DNA of 28,342 nucleotides. Origin: Acidimicrobiales bacterium (GTDB taxonomy: Bacteria; Actinomycetota; Acidimicrobiia; Acidimicrobiales; Acidimicrobilacustridaceae). Below the pieces are notes generated by a model. It was not told where the DNA came from. It saw nothing but the letters and a program-made list of their open reading frames with translations, and searched no databases. The stretch is taken from positions 1-28,342 of the forward strand of contig JALQSZ010000001.1 in NCBI GenBank assembly GCA_023264135.1, in the 5' to 3' direction. The translations under genes and the position numbers were made by a program. Shown piece after piece: positions 6,758 through 14,431 of this stretch (positions are counted from its first letter, which is position 1; the number at the start of each line of letters is the position of its first letter).

Positions 6758-7675
6758 TTAGGCGGCGTCGGCCTCGATCGCACCTTCGATAGCCCACGTG
6801 AGCGTACGAATGAGTGCGCGAGCTGCGGGCTGCACCACGAGCGGATCGAGCGACGGAACGCTTGGAAGGTTCAGTTCGGTGCGAACCCAGTCGGGCAACA
6901 GTCCGACAGCGGCCGGAAAGATCACGCCATAGGCCGGTCGAGCTGAAAGTGGAAGCGGAGCGAGCATGAGCCAACGCGCTGCGTCGAGCGCTTGTTGTCC
7001 GGCTTCGAGTTCAGGCCGAACGGTTTGCATCCATTCCTCGAGTTCGGCAACGGAACGGGCCGAATAGTCACCACCGAGACGATCATTGATGACCGCCATC
7101 TCGTTGACGTAACGATCGGCTTCGAATGCGCTCAACTTCTTTGCGCCATAGCGCTGGTAGGTGCGCAAAAAGGAATCGACCTCGGCGTGATGCACCCACG
7201 AAAGGAGGTGAGGATCGTTTGCCGAATACTCGCGGCCATCGGGAGCGGTACCAACGACGCGTTGGTGAACTCGCGTAACGAGTTCAAATGCTGCGTCGGC
7301 TTGCTCCGTCGTGCCGAACGTGGTGGCCGCGACGAACTGGCTCGTGTTGGCCAAGCGGTCGAGAGGATGGCGGCGGTAATCGGAGTGATCGGCAACGCCG
7401 GCCATGGCAAGCGGGTGCATGGTTTGCAACAGCAGTGCTCGGACGCCGGCGATGAGCATTGAGCCGTCGGCGTGCACGCGCCAAGTGATGGAGTCGGGGC
7501 CGAAGAGGCCGGGATCGCCCTCGATCGGTTTGGTGAGATCGCGGACTGGGGGGTTGTCGCCGGCGATGAGGGTGCGCAGTTCACGCCCCACTCGCAGGCG
7601 GAATTCACCGAGAGCGGACCCGAGTGCTTCGGCCACGGCGGTGAGGCCAGGGGGCAGGGTCGGCTCTGTCGTCAT
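6758..7675 (-). CDS. Oxygenase MpaB-like DUF2236 protein
   Basis: A 305-residue member of the MpaB/latex-clearing-protein-related DUF2236 family, in which characterised members bind haem b. Family landmarks visible are TMHPLAMAGVADHSDYRRHP, then TSQFVAATTFGT, VHQRVVG, and YSANDPHLLSWVHHAEVDSF, which contains the His residues thought to bind or surround the haem. No signal peptide is seen, so it is probably cytosolic. The reading frame continues upstream to 7900, but that would run through the opposite-strand riboswitch and adds no domain. ATG at 7675 has TATCCT exactly 6 nt upstream, fitting a leaderless mRNA. The substrate is unknown. Confidence 0.88.
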   Translation of the reverse strand: MTTEPTLPPGLTAVAEALGSALGEFRLRVGRELRTLIAGDNPPVRDLTKPIEGDPGLFGPDSITWRVHADGSMLIAGVRALLLQTMHPLAMAGVADHSDYRRHPLDRLANTSQFVAATTFGTTEQADAAFELVTRVHQRVVGTAPDGREYSANDPHLLSWVHHAEVDSFLRTYQRYGAKKLSAFEADRYVNEMAVINDRLGGDYSARSVAELEEWMQTVRPELEAGQQALDAARWLMLAPLPLSARPAYGVIFPAAVGLLPDWVRTELNLPSVPSLDPLVVQPAARALIRTLTWAIEGAIEADAA

Positions 7676-7681
7676 GGTCTG

Positions 7682-7687
7682 AGGATA
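7682..7687 (-). promoter_or_regulatory. -10 hexamer TATCCT, leaderless DUF2236 gene
   Basis: TATCCT on the minus strand, then 6 nt, then ATG at 7675. This supports choosing that start over upstream in-frame codons. Confidence 0.5.
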
Positions 7688-7744
7688 CGGCGGGGGCACC
7701 CAAAACCGCCGGTCGGGGGGCCGATTGCGCGGTGATTGACGGGG

Positions 7745-7885
7745 GGCCACCCGTGTGGTGGGGTGGAGCCACAACTTGACCCACCGCAGCAGGGGAAGCC
7801 GGTCTGATTCCGGCGCTGACCCGCAACCGTAGGTGGCCACCAGAGAGATCCTTTGGGCGGTCACGAGCCGGACTGCCTGCTCGGG
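7745..7885 (+). promoter_or_regulatory. Cobalamin (adenosylcobalamin-type) riboswitch
   Basis: The conserved core of the cobalamin aptamer is plain. GGGGAAGCCGGT begins near 7792, followed by TTCCGGCGCTGA, then CCCGCAACCGT (7820-7830, the strongly conserved segment). The B12-box-like GAGCCGGACTGCCTGC is at 7865-7880. A side stem GGTGGG (7757-7762) with CCCACC (7780-7785) lies in the 5' part. It is on the same strand as, and directly upstream of, the four-gene B12 uptake operon, and so should lower its expression when cobalamin is plentiful. Outer boundaries are approximate. Confidence 0.92.
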
Positions 7886-8018
7886 GGAATGCTCCATCAC
7901 AAGACCGTCGTCGGACTACGGGAGGTGGGGCTCGGTTCGGTCGGCGGCCTTGGTCCGTGGTCCGGTCGGGTCTCTCGCCCTTCCTCCGGCACCAACCCTC
8001 GCCGAGTGGCCCCGCACC

Positions 8019-8909
8019 GTGAACCGTTCCTACACCGCAACTCTGAAGCGCAAGCGTGCGTCGTTCGCGCGTCGCGTCGTGGTTGCGTTGTTCGTGCTGA
8101 TGGTTTCGGGTGTCGGAATCGGCATTGCGTCGACGCAACGGGCAGACGCGTCGTCGTGCGCTGGTCCGCTTGCTGCTGGTGAAATTCGCGTTGTGCTTGT
8201 TGTCGATGCGGCGGACCTCGGCGGTGGATCTTCGGCCACGTGTTTGGTTGTGCCCGCGAACACGACGGGCTCACAGTTGCTCGCGCGTCGCGGATCGGAA
8301 CTTGGTACTGGTTCTCCCCGTTACGGTTCGAGCGGGTTGCTGTGTGCAATTGATGGCATGCCGGCAACGGGCTGCGGCGATCGCAATGCCGGTGGCTTTG
8401 AATATTGGGCCTATTTCAATGGCACATCGGGAAGTTGGGTTTATGGCAACTTCAATCCGTTCACTCGACGACTTTCCGACGGCGATATTGAAGGATGGCG
8501 CTACGTCCAGGGTGCGGGGAATGGGCAAGACCCACCTCCGCGTATTGGTCCATCGCGATCGTTGTTCCCTGCTCTCGTTGCTGCGACACCGGCAGCACCC
8601 GAACTTCCCGCGTTTCCTGGCACGGGCGCGCCGAGCGCAGCCCCGACACAAGGCGGAACGACGGGTGGCGCTGCACCTCAGAGTCCTGCAGCCGAAAGCG
8701 CTGAGGTTTCAAACGCGATCGCGGCAGGAGAAAGCTCGGTCGTGTCGACAACGGTTGTTGAGGCCGAAGTCGTTGGCGAGGTTGCACTTGCATCATCACG
8801 TTCGACGCATTCCAACACTGGTCGATGGATCGGCATCGCTGCTGTTGTCGTGTTGATCTCGGTCATGGCCGTTGGCGCGTGGTGGCAAACCCGACGGACT
8901 CGACCATGA
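8019..8909 (+). CDS. Membrane-anchored surface protein with transcobalamin-like DUF4430 domain
   Basis: A 296-residue exported protein. The N-terminus has KRKR, then a hydrophobic stretch (VVVALFVLMVSGVGIGIA) and a likely cleavage site near ADAS. A domain of about 110 residues follows, with CxxP-type strands and FEYWAYFNGTSGSWVYG...LSDGDIEGWRY, the signature end of the transcobalamin-like DUF4430 fold. A Pro/Ala/Ser/Thr-rich stalk of about 120 residues leads to a C-terminal TM helix (GIAAVVVLISVMAVGAWW) and a basic tail. It probably displays a cobalamin-handling domain outside the membrane next to the ECF transporter. GTG at 8019 is chosen because it alone gives a proper signal peptide; no Shine-Dalgarno sequence is seen. 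It is the first gene under the riboswitch. Confidence 0.82.
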   Translation: MNRSYTATLKRKRASFARRVVVALFVLMVSGVGIGIASTQRADASSCAGPLAAGEIRVVLVVDAADLGGGSSATCLVVPANTTGSQLLARRGSELGTGSPRYGSSGLLCAIDGMPATGCGDRNAGGFEYWAYFNGTSGSWVYGNFNPFTRRLSDGDIEGWRYVQGAGNGQDPPPRIGPSRSLFPALVAATPAAPELPAFPGTGAPSAAPTQGGTTGGAAPQSPAAESAEVSNAIAAGESSVVSTTVVEAEVVGEVALASSRSTHSNTGRWIGIAAVVVLISVMAVGAWWQTRRTRP

Positions 8910-10003
8910 CTCCTCGTCTGTTGCATCCGGGAGCCTGGTGGATCTGGGCTGTTGCACTCGCGGCGTGCGCGCTGCGTACAACAAATCCTGTTTTGCTTTG
9001 TCTCATCATCGCCGTGGCGGGTTGGGTGGTCGTTTCTCGCCGCGCCGATGTCCCTTGGTCGCGATCGTTTGCGAGTTTCTTGCGTCTCGGACTCATCGTG
9101 ATCGCTGTGCGTTTGGTGTTTCAGATTCTTTTTGGAGTGCGCGTTCCTGGAACAACGCTGTTTTCCATCCCTGAAGTCACGCTTCCGGGTTGGGCTGCGG
9201 GAGTCAGTATTGGTGGACCGGTCACGATTGAGTCGCTCATGGCCGCGCTCTACCAAGGTCTTCGCCTCGCTGCGGTGTTGGCGTGTTTTGGTGCTGCGAC
9301 CTCGTTGTGCAGTCCCTACCGAATGTTGCGAGCGCTTCCGTCGGTTCTCTATGAAGCCGGTGTCGCAGTCACCGTTGCGTTCACGTTTGCTCCACAGGCG
9401 ATCGTTGCATCGCGTCAGGTGCGAGAAGCGCGGCGTTTGCGTGGACGCGCCGACCGCGGTGTTCGTGCGTGGTCGGCGTCGGCATTACCGGTCCTCGAGG
9501 GTGCACTTGACCGTGCAGTTGCGCTTGCGGCATCGATGGACAGCCGCGGCTATGGGCGTCGAGGTGAGACTCCAGTGATGGTTCGTCGACGTTCGGTTGG
9601 TCTCGTACTGGTCGGCCTCGTTGCTCTCGCAGTGGGTTCCTACGGACTCCTTGACCCCGGTTCACCTGCGTTGTTTCGCATTCCTGCACTCGTTCTTGGA
9701 ATCGCCGCACTCATCGGTGCACTTCTTTCTGGCGGTGCGACAAACAGTCGAACTCGTTATCGACCCGATCCTTGGGTTGCTCCCGAATGGAGTGTTTCGA
9801 TTGCGGGCATCGTCGCACTGTTGTCATTTGTTGTTGTCGGACGCATGGGCGATGCATTGACTCCATCGACCAACCCGCTTGAAGTTCCCGCAGTGCCGGT
9901 GATCGCGGTTCTCGGTCTCGTTATTGCGATGCTTCCTGCGTGGCTCGCTCCGACGCCGCCCTCGCTTTTGTCAGCAACCTCGCCGATGGCGGTAGCGGCA
10001 TGA
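8906..10003 (+). CDS. ecfT: ECF transporter T component (cobalamin uptake)
   Basis: A 365-residue EcfT/CbiQ-family integral membrane protein linking the ATPases to the S component. Hydrophobic segments occur at roughly residues 10-45, 55-80, 100-130 and 145-170, with more after residue 235. The cytoplasmic coupling region carries the two Arg motifs of the family, as EARRLRGRADRG and AASMDSRGYGRR. The protein is longer than a minimal EcfT because of an extra C-terminal hydrophobic region (about 235-365). Its ATG overlaps the DUF4430 stop (ATGA) and its own stop overlaps the ATPase gene (ATGA). It is a dedicated T component for B12, probably the CbrV type of the predicted CbrTUV system. Confidence 0.9.
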   Translation: MTPRLLHPGAWWIWAVALAACALRTTNPVLLCLIIAVAGWVVVSRRADVPWSRSFASFLRLGLIVIAVRLVFQILFGVRVPGTTLFSIPEVTLPGWAAGVSIGGPVTIESLMAALYQGLRLAAVLACFGAATSLCSPYRMLRALPSVLYEAGVAVTVAFTFAPQAIVASRQVREARRLRGRADRGVRAWSASALPVLEGALDRAVALAASMDSRGYGRRGETPVMVRRRSVGLVLVGLVALAVGSYGLLDPGSPALFRIPALVLGIAALIGALLSGGATNSRTRYRPDPWVAPEWSVSIAGIVALLSFVVVGRMGDALTPSTNPLEVPAVPVIAVLGLVIAMLPAWLAPTPPSLLSATSPMAVAA

Positions 10004-11631
10004 TCAAGTTCGAACATGTCACCATCACCTATCCCGATGCGTCGGTGCCAACGTTGACCGATGTGTCGTTCGAAGTTCCCGAAGGTGAGTTGTGTCTTGT
10101 TGTTGGCGTGACCGGTTCAGGGAAATCGACGCTGCTGCAAGCAGTGAACGGATTGGTTCCGAGGTTTTCCGGTGGCGTTCTCGCCGGTTCGGTCGTGATC
10201 GATGGGCGACGCACGTCGGACTATCCGCCGCGTGATCTTGCTGAAGTTGTCGGTGTCGTTGGTCAAGACCCCGCCGCCGGATTCGTGACCGATTACGTGG
10301 AAGACGAATTGGCCTATGCCATGGAGAACCTTGGCGTCGATCCTTCGGTAATGCGTCGACGTGTCGAAGACATCCTCGATCTTCTTGGATTGCATGAGCT
10401 GCGCGACCGGCCGCTTTCTTCGCTCTCCGGTGGTCAGCAACAGCGCGTCGCTATTGGTTCTGTCCTTACTGCCGGCCCGCGCGTTCTTGTGCTCGACGAA
10501 CCAACGTCTGCACTCGATCCCGCCGCGGCCGAAGAAGTTCTTGCCGCGCTTACGCGTTTGGTGCACGACCTCGGTATCACCGTGTTGATTGCCGAGCATC
10601 GCCTCGAACGCGTTGTGCAATACGCCGACCGCATTGTGATGGTTCCCGGAAACGGCGAATCGGTCGTTGTCGGCACGCCGGCAGAAATTTTTGGAGAGTC
10701 GCCGGTTGCGCCGCCAGTCGTCGAACTTGGACGACTGGCAGGTTGGTCACCATTGCCACTTTCCGTTCGTGATGCACGACGCGTTGCCGGTCCACTTCGC
10801 GAGCAACTCTCGACGATTGAGACCGACGTTTTCAGTCGACCAGTTCGATCACTCGGCGATGTCATCGCAACAACCAGCAATCTTCAAGCGGCCTATGGTC
10901 CCGTCACTGCGCTGCGAGGCATTGATCTCGAATTCCGATCGGGCGAAGTCATTGCCCTGATGGGTCGTAACGGTGCAGGAAAGTCCACGTTGCTCAACCA
11001 TCTTGTGGGCCTTCGAGAGCCAGCCTCGGGCGCAATCAAGGTGATGGGCGCCGAACCGCATCGGCTCTCGGCTCGTGATGTCGTGCGTGTCGCCGGACTC
11101 GTTCCGCAAGACAGTGGTGTGTTGCTCTACCACGACACCGTTGCGGCGGAATGTGCTGCATCGGATCGCGATGCTGGTCTCGTGCATGGAACAACACAAG
11201 CGGTGCTTCAACGGATTGTTCCTGGCGTTCAGTCGACGACGCATCCTCGGGATCTTTCGGAAGGGCAGCGACTCGGGTTGGCGCTTTCCATCGTGTTGGC
11301 ATCGGAACCGCCGTTGCTGCTGCTTGATGAGCCCACGAGAGGCCTCGACTACGGCGCGAAACAGCGTTTGGTTGAGGTGCTCGCGCAACTTGCCGCGGAT
11401 GGTCACGCCGTTGTCATTGCGACGCACGATGTCGAAGTTGTTGCTGCAGTTGCCGATCGGTGCATTGTGCTCGCAGAGGGTGAAGTTGTTGCCGATGGAC
11501 CAGCTCGCGACGTTGTCGTGCATTCGCCCGTATTCGCCCCACAGGTCGCAAAAGTTTTTGCGCCCTTGCCACTCTTGACGGTGCACGAGGTGGAACTGGC
11601 GCTCGCGGCAGCGAGTGAACGTTCCTCCTGA
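10000..11631 (+). CDS. Fused ECF transporter ATPase with two ABC domains
   Basis: 543 residues with two complete ABC ATPases in tandem, replacing separate EcfA and EcfA'. Domain 1 has GVTGSGKST (36-44), the signature LSGGQQQRVAIG and Walker B VLVLDEPTSALD. Domain 2, from about residue 295, has GRNGAGKST, a degenerate signature LSEGQRLGLAL and Walker B LLLLDEPTRGLD followed by an H-loop IATHD. Domain 1 has an AEHR instead of a TH(D/E) H-loop. ATG at 10000 overlaps the ecfT stop; an upstream in-frame ATG at 9940 lies inside ecfT and is rejected. It energises cobalamin import, and corresponds to CbrU in the predicted actinobacterial system. Confidence 0.92.
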   Translation: MIKFEHVTITYPDASVPTLTDVSFEVPEGELCLVVGVTGSGKSTLLQAVNGLVPRFSGGVLAGSVVIDGRRTSDYPPRDLAEVVGVVGQDPAAGFVTDYVEDELAYAMENLGVDPSVMRRRVEDILDLLGLHELRDRPLSSLSGGQQQRVAIGSVLTAGPRVLVLDEPTSALDPAAAEEVLAALTRLVHDLGITVLIAEHRLERVVQYADRIVMVPGNGESVVVGTPAEIFGESPVAPPVVELGRLAGWSPLPLSVRDARRVAGPLREQLSTIETDVFSRPVRSLGDVIATTSNLQAAYGPVTALRGIDLEFRSGEVIALMGRNGAGKSTLLNHLVGLREPASGAIKVMGAEPHRLSARDVVRVAGLVPQDSGVLLYHDTVAAECAASDRDAGLVHGTTQAVLQRIVPGVQSTTHPRDLSEGQRLGLALSIVLASEPPLLLLDEPTRGLDYGAKQRLVEVLAQLAADGHAVVIATHDVEVVAAVADRCIVLAEGEVVADGPARDVVVHSPVFAPQVAKVFAPLPLLTVHEVELALAAASERSS

Positions 11632-12470
11632 TGGCTGCTGTTTCGCCGCGTCGTGTTGATGCGGTACGACTGGGTCTCACCTCGTGGGTGTTGCTGATTG
11701 CCGCGTTTGCACTCGGCGTCGTGGCATTTGCCTGGCCGCTTTTCGCATCGGCGAGCTCGTCGTTAGACGCTTCGCATAGCAGCGATGCTCCGTGGATCTT
11801 CGTGATTCTCATTCCCTTGCTGATCGGGGTGATCCTGGCGGAATTGGCCGACGGATCGCTCGACGCGAAATCTGTCGCGCTTTTGGGTGTCTTGGCCGCA
11901 AGTGGCGCGGTGTTGCGCCTTCCAAGCGGCGGCGTCGCGGGCTTCGAGCCTGTTTTCTTCTTGCTCGTTCCTGCTGGACGTGTCTTCGGCCGAGGATTTG
12001 GCTTCGTGTTAGGAGCCCTCACGTTGTTCGTGAGCGCGCTCATCACCGGTGGTGTGGGGCCGTGGCTGCCATTTCAAATGTTTGGCGCGGCATGGATCGG
12101 ATTTTTTGCCGGGTGTCTTCCACCGGCCCGGGGTCGTGTGGAAATCGCGTTGTTAGCTGCCTATGGGGCCGCCTCTGCATTGGCCTACGGACTTGTCATG
12201 AACCTGTGGTTCTGGCCGTTTGTGAGTTCGGGTGACACCACTGTTTCGTATGTGGCCGGCGATTCGCTCGCCGAGAATCTCCGTCGATTCTGGGGATTCC
12301 ATGTCACGACTTCTTTTGGGTTCGACATCCCTCGAGCATTATTCACCGCACTGTTCATCGTGGTGGCGGGACGACCAGTGTTAGGTGCGCTTCGAAGAGT
12401 TGCTCGCAGAGCGGCGTTTGAAGCGCCGGTCGCCTTTGTGGAAGCAGACCCGAACGGCACCACTGACTGA
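11631..12470 (+). CDS. cbrT: ECF transporter S component, cobalamin-specific (CbrT-like)
   Basis: A 279-residue polytopic protein with about six to seven hydrophobic segments. The segment GGVAGFEPVFFLLVPAGRVF, followed by GFGFVLGALTLFVSALITGG and GPWLPFQMFGAAWIGFFAG, is the hallmark of the actinobacterial ECF S components predicted to bind cobalamin. The ATG overlaps the ATPase stop by 1 bp (TGATG). Substrate assignment rests on the riboswitch, on the DUF4430 partner and on the family resemblance; the sequence alone does not prove it. Confidence 0.85.
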   Translation: MAAVSPRRVDAVRLGLTSWVLLIAAFALGVVAFAWPLFASASSSLDASHSSDAPWIFVILIPLLIGVILAELADGSLDAKSVALLGVLAASGAVLRLPSGGVAGFEPVFFLLVPAGRVFGRGFGFVLGALTLFVSALITGGVGPWLPFQMFGAAWIGFFAGCLPPARGRVEIALLAAYGAASALAYGLVMNLWFWPFVSSGDTTVSYVAGDSLAENLRRFWGFHVTTSFGFDIPRALFTALFIVVAGRPVLGALRRVARRAAFEAPVAFVEADPNGTTD

Positions 12471-12492
12471 TCAAGTTGTGTCACGGTGTCGT

Positions 12493-13458
12493 ATGGCTCC
12501 GATCGTGTTTGTGACCCGCCCATTGCCAGCTCCGGGAACAGAGCTACTTGTCGACATGGGATTCGACGTGCGGTCGAATCTTGAAGATCGCCCGCTTCGA
12601 CGTGAGGAACTTCTTTCGGGCGTCAAAGATGCAGATGCGTTGTTGTGCATGCTGAGCGATCGCATAGATGCGGAGGTGTTTGATTCGGCACCGTCACTGC
12701 GAGTGATTTCGAATTACGCCGTGGGTTTCGACAACATCGCGGTCGCGGAAGCTCGTGCTCGTGGAATTGAAGTGACCACGACTCCCGGGGTGCTCACCGA
12801 TGCAACCGCGGATCTTGCGTGGGCGTTGTTGTTGGCGGCAGCTCGAAATCTTGGTGCTGGCGAGCGCATGGTTCGGGCAGGGGAGTGGACAGGTTGGGCG
12901 CCGACGCAGTTACTCGGCGAACCATTGCGTCATCGCACTCTTGGCATCGTGGGAATGGGAGCAATTGGTCAGGCGGTGGCTCGACGAGCGCAAGGATTCG
13001 GAATGGAGATTGTGTATTTCAATCGCAATCGTGTGAGCCCTGAAATCGAGAGCACATTGGGCGCTCAGTTTGTTTCGTTCGACGAACTCCTTCACCGTTC
13101 GGACTTCATCTCTCTTCACGCCCCGCTGAACGAACAGAGTCGACACATGGTTGATGCTCGAGCATTTGGTTTGATGAAGTCGTCGGCGGTGCTCGTGAAC
13201 ACCGCAAGAGGTGCACTCATCGACGAAGCCGAGCTTGTCCATGCACTCCGCGACCGACGAATTGCAGCGGCCGGACTCGATGTTTATGAATTCGAGCCGT
13301 CAATCACCGAAGGGCTCTTCGCACTCGACAACGTGGTGCTGGCGCCGCATCTGGGTTCGGCCTCGACATTGGCTCGTGGTGACATGGTGCGTCTTTGCTG
13401 CGAGAACATCAGCGAAGTTCTCGCCGGACGTCCCGCCGTTACTCCAGCTCCAGGTTGA
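12493..13458 (+). CDS. D-2-hydroxyacid dehydrogenase (glyoxylate/hydroxypyruvate reductase-like)
   Basis: A 321-residue NAD(P)-dependent dehydrogenase with both domains complete. YAVGFDNI (75-82) is in the substrate domain, GMGAIG (154-159) is the Rossmann cofactor loop, and the catalytic Arg239 (NTARGALIDE), Glu268 (YEFEP) and His286 (APHLGSAS) are all present. The TPGVLTDATADLAWALLL stretch matches glyoxylate/hydroxypyruvate reductases best. The residues following the cofactor loop include NRNR, which suggests NADPH. ATG at 12493 is 22 nt after the S component stop, so it may be read through from the B12 operon, although no metabolic link to B12 is evident. Its stop is 4 nt from the stop of the opposing regulator. 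Confidence 0.9.
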   Translation: MAPIVFVTRPLPAPGTELLVDMGFDVRSNLEDRPLRREELLSGVKDADALLCMLSDRIDAEVFDSAPSLRVISNYAVGFDNIAVAEARARGIEVTTTPGVLTDATADLAWALLLAAARNLGAGERMVRAGEWTGWAPTQLLGEPLRHRTLGIVGMGAIGQAVARRAQGFGMEIVYFNRNRVSPEIESTLGAQFVSFDELLHRSDFISLHAPLNEQSRHMVDARAFGLMKSSAVLVNTARGALIDEAELVHALRDRRIAAAGLDVYEFEPSITEGLFALDNVVLAPHLGSASTLARGDMVRLCCENISEVLAGRPAVTPAPG

Positions 13459-13462
13459 GCAG

Positions 13463-14314
13463 TTACGCACGTTTCGTCGATGAAGAGGCGATGCGATCGA
13501 ATGCGTTGAGCATGTCGCTCGCCGACTCGGTGATGGCATCGGCATGTGCAGTGCGAGCGCGTTCTCCAATTCCGTGCCCACCGATCACGACAGCGCAACC
13601 AAGTTGAGTGGTGATCGCGTTTGCAGTTGCGATCACGTTGTCGTCGACGCCACCGGTGCTCGACGAAATTCCGACGGCAATGAGTCGGTCAGCGATAGAG
13701 GCGGCATCGACAAAAGATTCAATGGGAGTGTCTGCGCCGAGGTCGATCACCGTGAATCCCCGGCTGCGCAGAAGGTCGGCCGCAATCGCGATCGGCACCG
13801 CGTGTTGATCGCCGGCGACCGCACCCAACACGATCGTCCCTCGCGTTTGGCCGGGACGATTGAATCGCGGACCTAATCGCCCGATGAGTCGATTCGTCAC
13901 TGCGGTGGCACGGTGTTCTTCAGCGATCGAAACTTCACCGATAGCCCATGCCGCGCCAATCGCGGCGAGCGCAGGGGCCAGGACTTCGAGATACACCGCA
14001 TCAGGCTCAAGCCCTGAGGACATCGCCGCTTCGATCACGTTCCATGAACCGGCTTCGTCGCCAGCAATCAATCGATCGCCGAGACGCGCTGACCAATCGA
14101 TTCTCTCTCCCGACCTGCGGGGTTCAGGTGTTGCGCCAAGCGCGTCGAGGTCGTTGCGATCGATGAGCCAACCGCCACCAACTTTTGTTGCCGGCAACTT
14201 TCCGGTTCGCACGTATTTGTAGGCGGTCATGTAATGAACGCCGAGGAGTTCCGCGACTTCAGTCAGCGTGAGCTTTGAGTCTTCTGCCGACGGACGTTCT
14301 GCCGCTTTCATCAT
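13463..14314 (-). CDS. B12-binding transcription factor with excisionase-type HTH, CarH-like sensor
   Basis: 283 residues. Residues 15-60 are an excisionase/MerR-type winged HTH (LTLTEVAELLG...GGGWLIDRNDLDAL). Residues 75-150 are a helical bundle carrying W123-x9-E133-H134, the W-x9-EH motif of CarH photoreceptors. Residues 157-280 are a Rossmann-type cobalamin-binding domain with D169-Q-H171 (lower-ligand His), GISSST and VIGGHG. The residue after W123 is Ala, not the His that coordinates cobalt after photolysis in Thermus CarH, and the usual Gly of DxHxxG is Pro174. It should sense adenosylcobalamin, possibly light. Of two adjacent ATGs, 14314 gives 7 nt from a strong GGAGG. It follows bioD by 117 nt and has its own promoter candidate. 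Confidence 0.87.
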   Translation of the reverse strand: MMKAAERPSAEDSKLTLTEVAELLGVHYMTAYKYVRTGKLPATKVGGGWLIDRNDLDALGATPEPRRSGERIDWSARLGDRLIAGDEAGSWNVIEAAMSSGLEPDAVYLEVLAPALAAIGAAWAIGEVSIAEEHRATAVTNRLIGRLGPRFNRPGQTRGTIVLGAVAGDQHAVPIAIAADLLRSRGFTVIDLGADTPIESFVDAASIADRLIAVGISSSTGGVDDNVIATANAITTQLGCAVVIGGHGIGERARTAHADAITESASDMLNAFDRIASSSTKRA

Positions 14315-14320
14315 CGCTCC

Positions 14321-14329
14321 GCCTCCTTC
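14321..14329 (-). promoter_or_regulatory. Strong Shine-Dalgarno sequence of the B12-binding regulator
   Basis: The minus strand reads GGAAGGAGGCGGAGCG before the two ATGs at 14314 and 14311. GGAGG is 7 nt from the first and 10 nt from the second. It is one of the few near-consensus sites in the window, implying a leadered transcript, unlike the leaderless neighbours. Confidence 0.7.
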
Positions 14330-14359
14330 CGTCGTTCCCGCTCTCCCCGTTGATGAAAG

Positions 14360-14395
14360 ACCGTAATGGCGAAGGCTCAATGAGGCCCGATCGGG
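14360..14395 (-). promoter_or_regulatory. Promoter with overlapping palindromes, possible autoregulatory operator
   Basis: On the minus strand a -10 candidate TACGGT spans 14360-14365. With a 17-nt spacer the -35 would fall at 14383-14388. CCCGATCGGG, a perfect 10-bp palindrome (14386-14395), overlaps that point, and an odd-centred inverted repeat CTCA-A-TGAG (14376-14384) fills the spacer. The layout is what an operator repressed by the adjacent regulator would look like. The -35 itself is not recognisable. Confidence 0.35.
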
Positions 14396-14431
14396 AGCGG
14401 AATCTCTCCTACAAGAGTTGAGAGGGCGTTG

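Larger units (their letters stand above)
7676..8018. other. 343-bp divergent intergenic region with riboswitch and leader
   Basis: This is the longest gene-free stretch in the window. It holds the DUF2236 promoter on the minus strand, the plus-strand cobalamin riboswitch and about 130 nt of G/C-rich leader between the aptamer and the GTG at 8019. The leader contains GGGAGG near 7920 and CCTTCCTCC near 7979, which could pair with each other. I see no U-run terminator, so a translational or Rho-dependent mechanism is more likely than intrinsic termination. The riboswitch promoter itself could not be recognised. Confidence 0.7.

Noticed and set aside
7676-7900. Upstream extension of the DUF2236 frame
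   Set aside because: It crosses the riboswitch antisense, is Arg/Pro-rich, and the family N-terminus and -10 motif both fit 7675.
7833-8018. ATG at 7833 as start of the DUF4430 protein
   Set aside because: It lies inside the riboswitch aptamer, and the added residues would bury the signal peptide.
11414-12046. 210-residue minus-strand open frame
   Set aside because: It lies antisense across the ATPase and S component genes and shows no domain.
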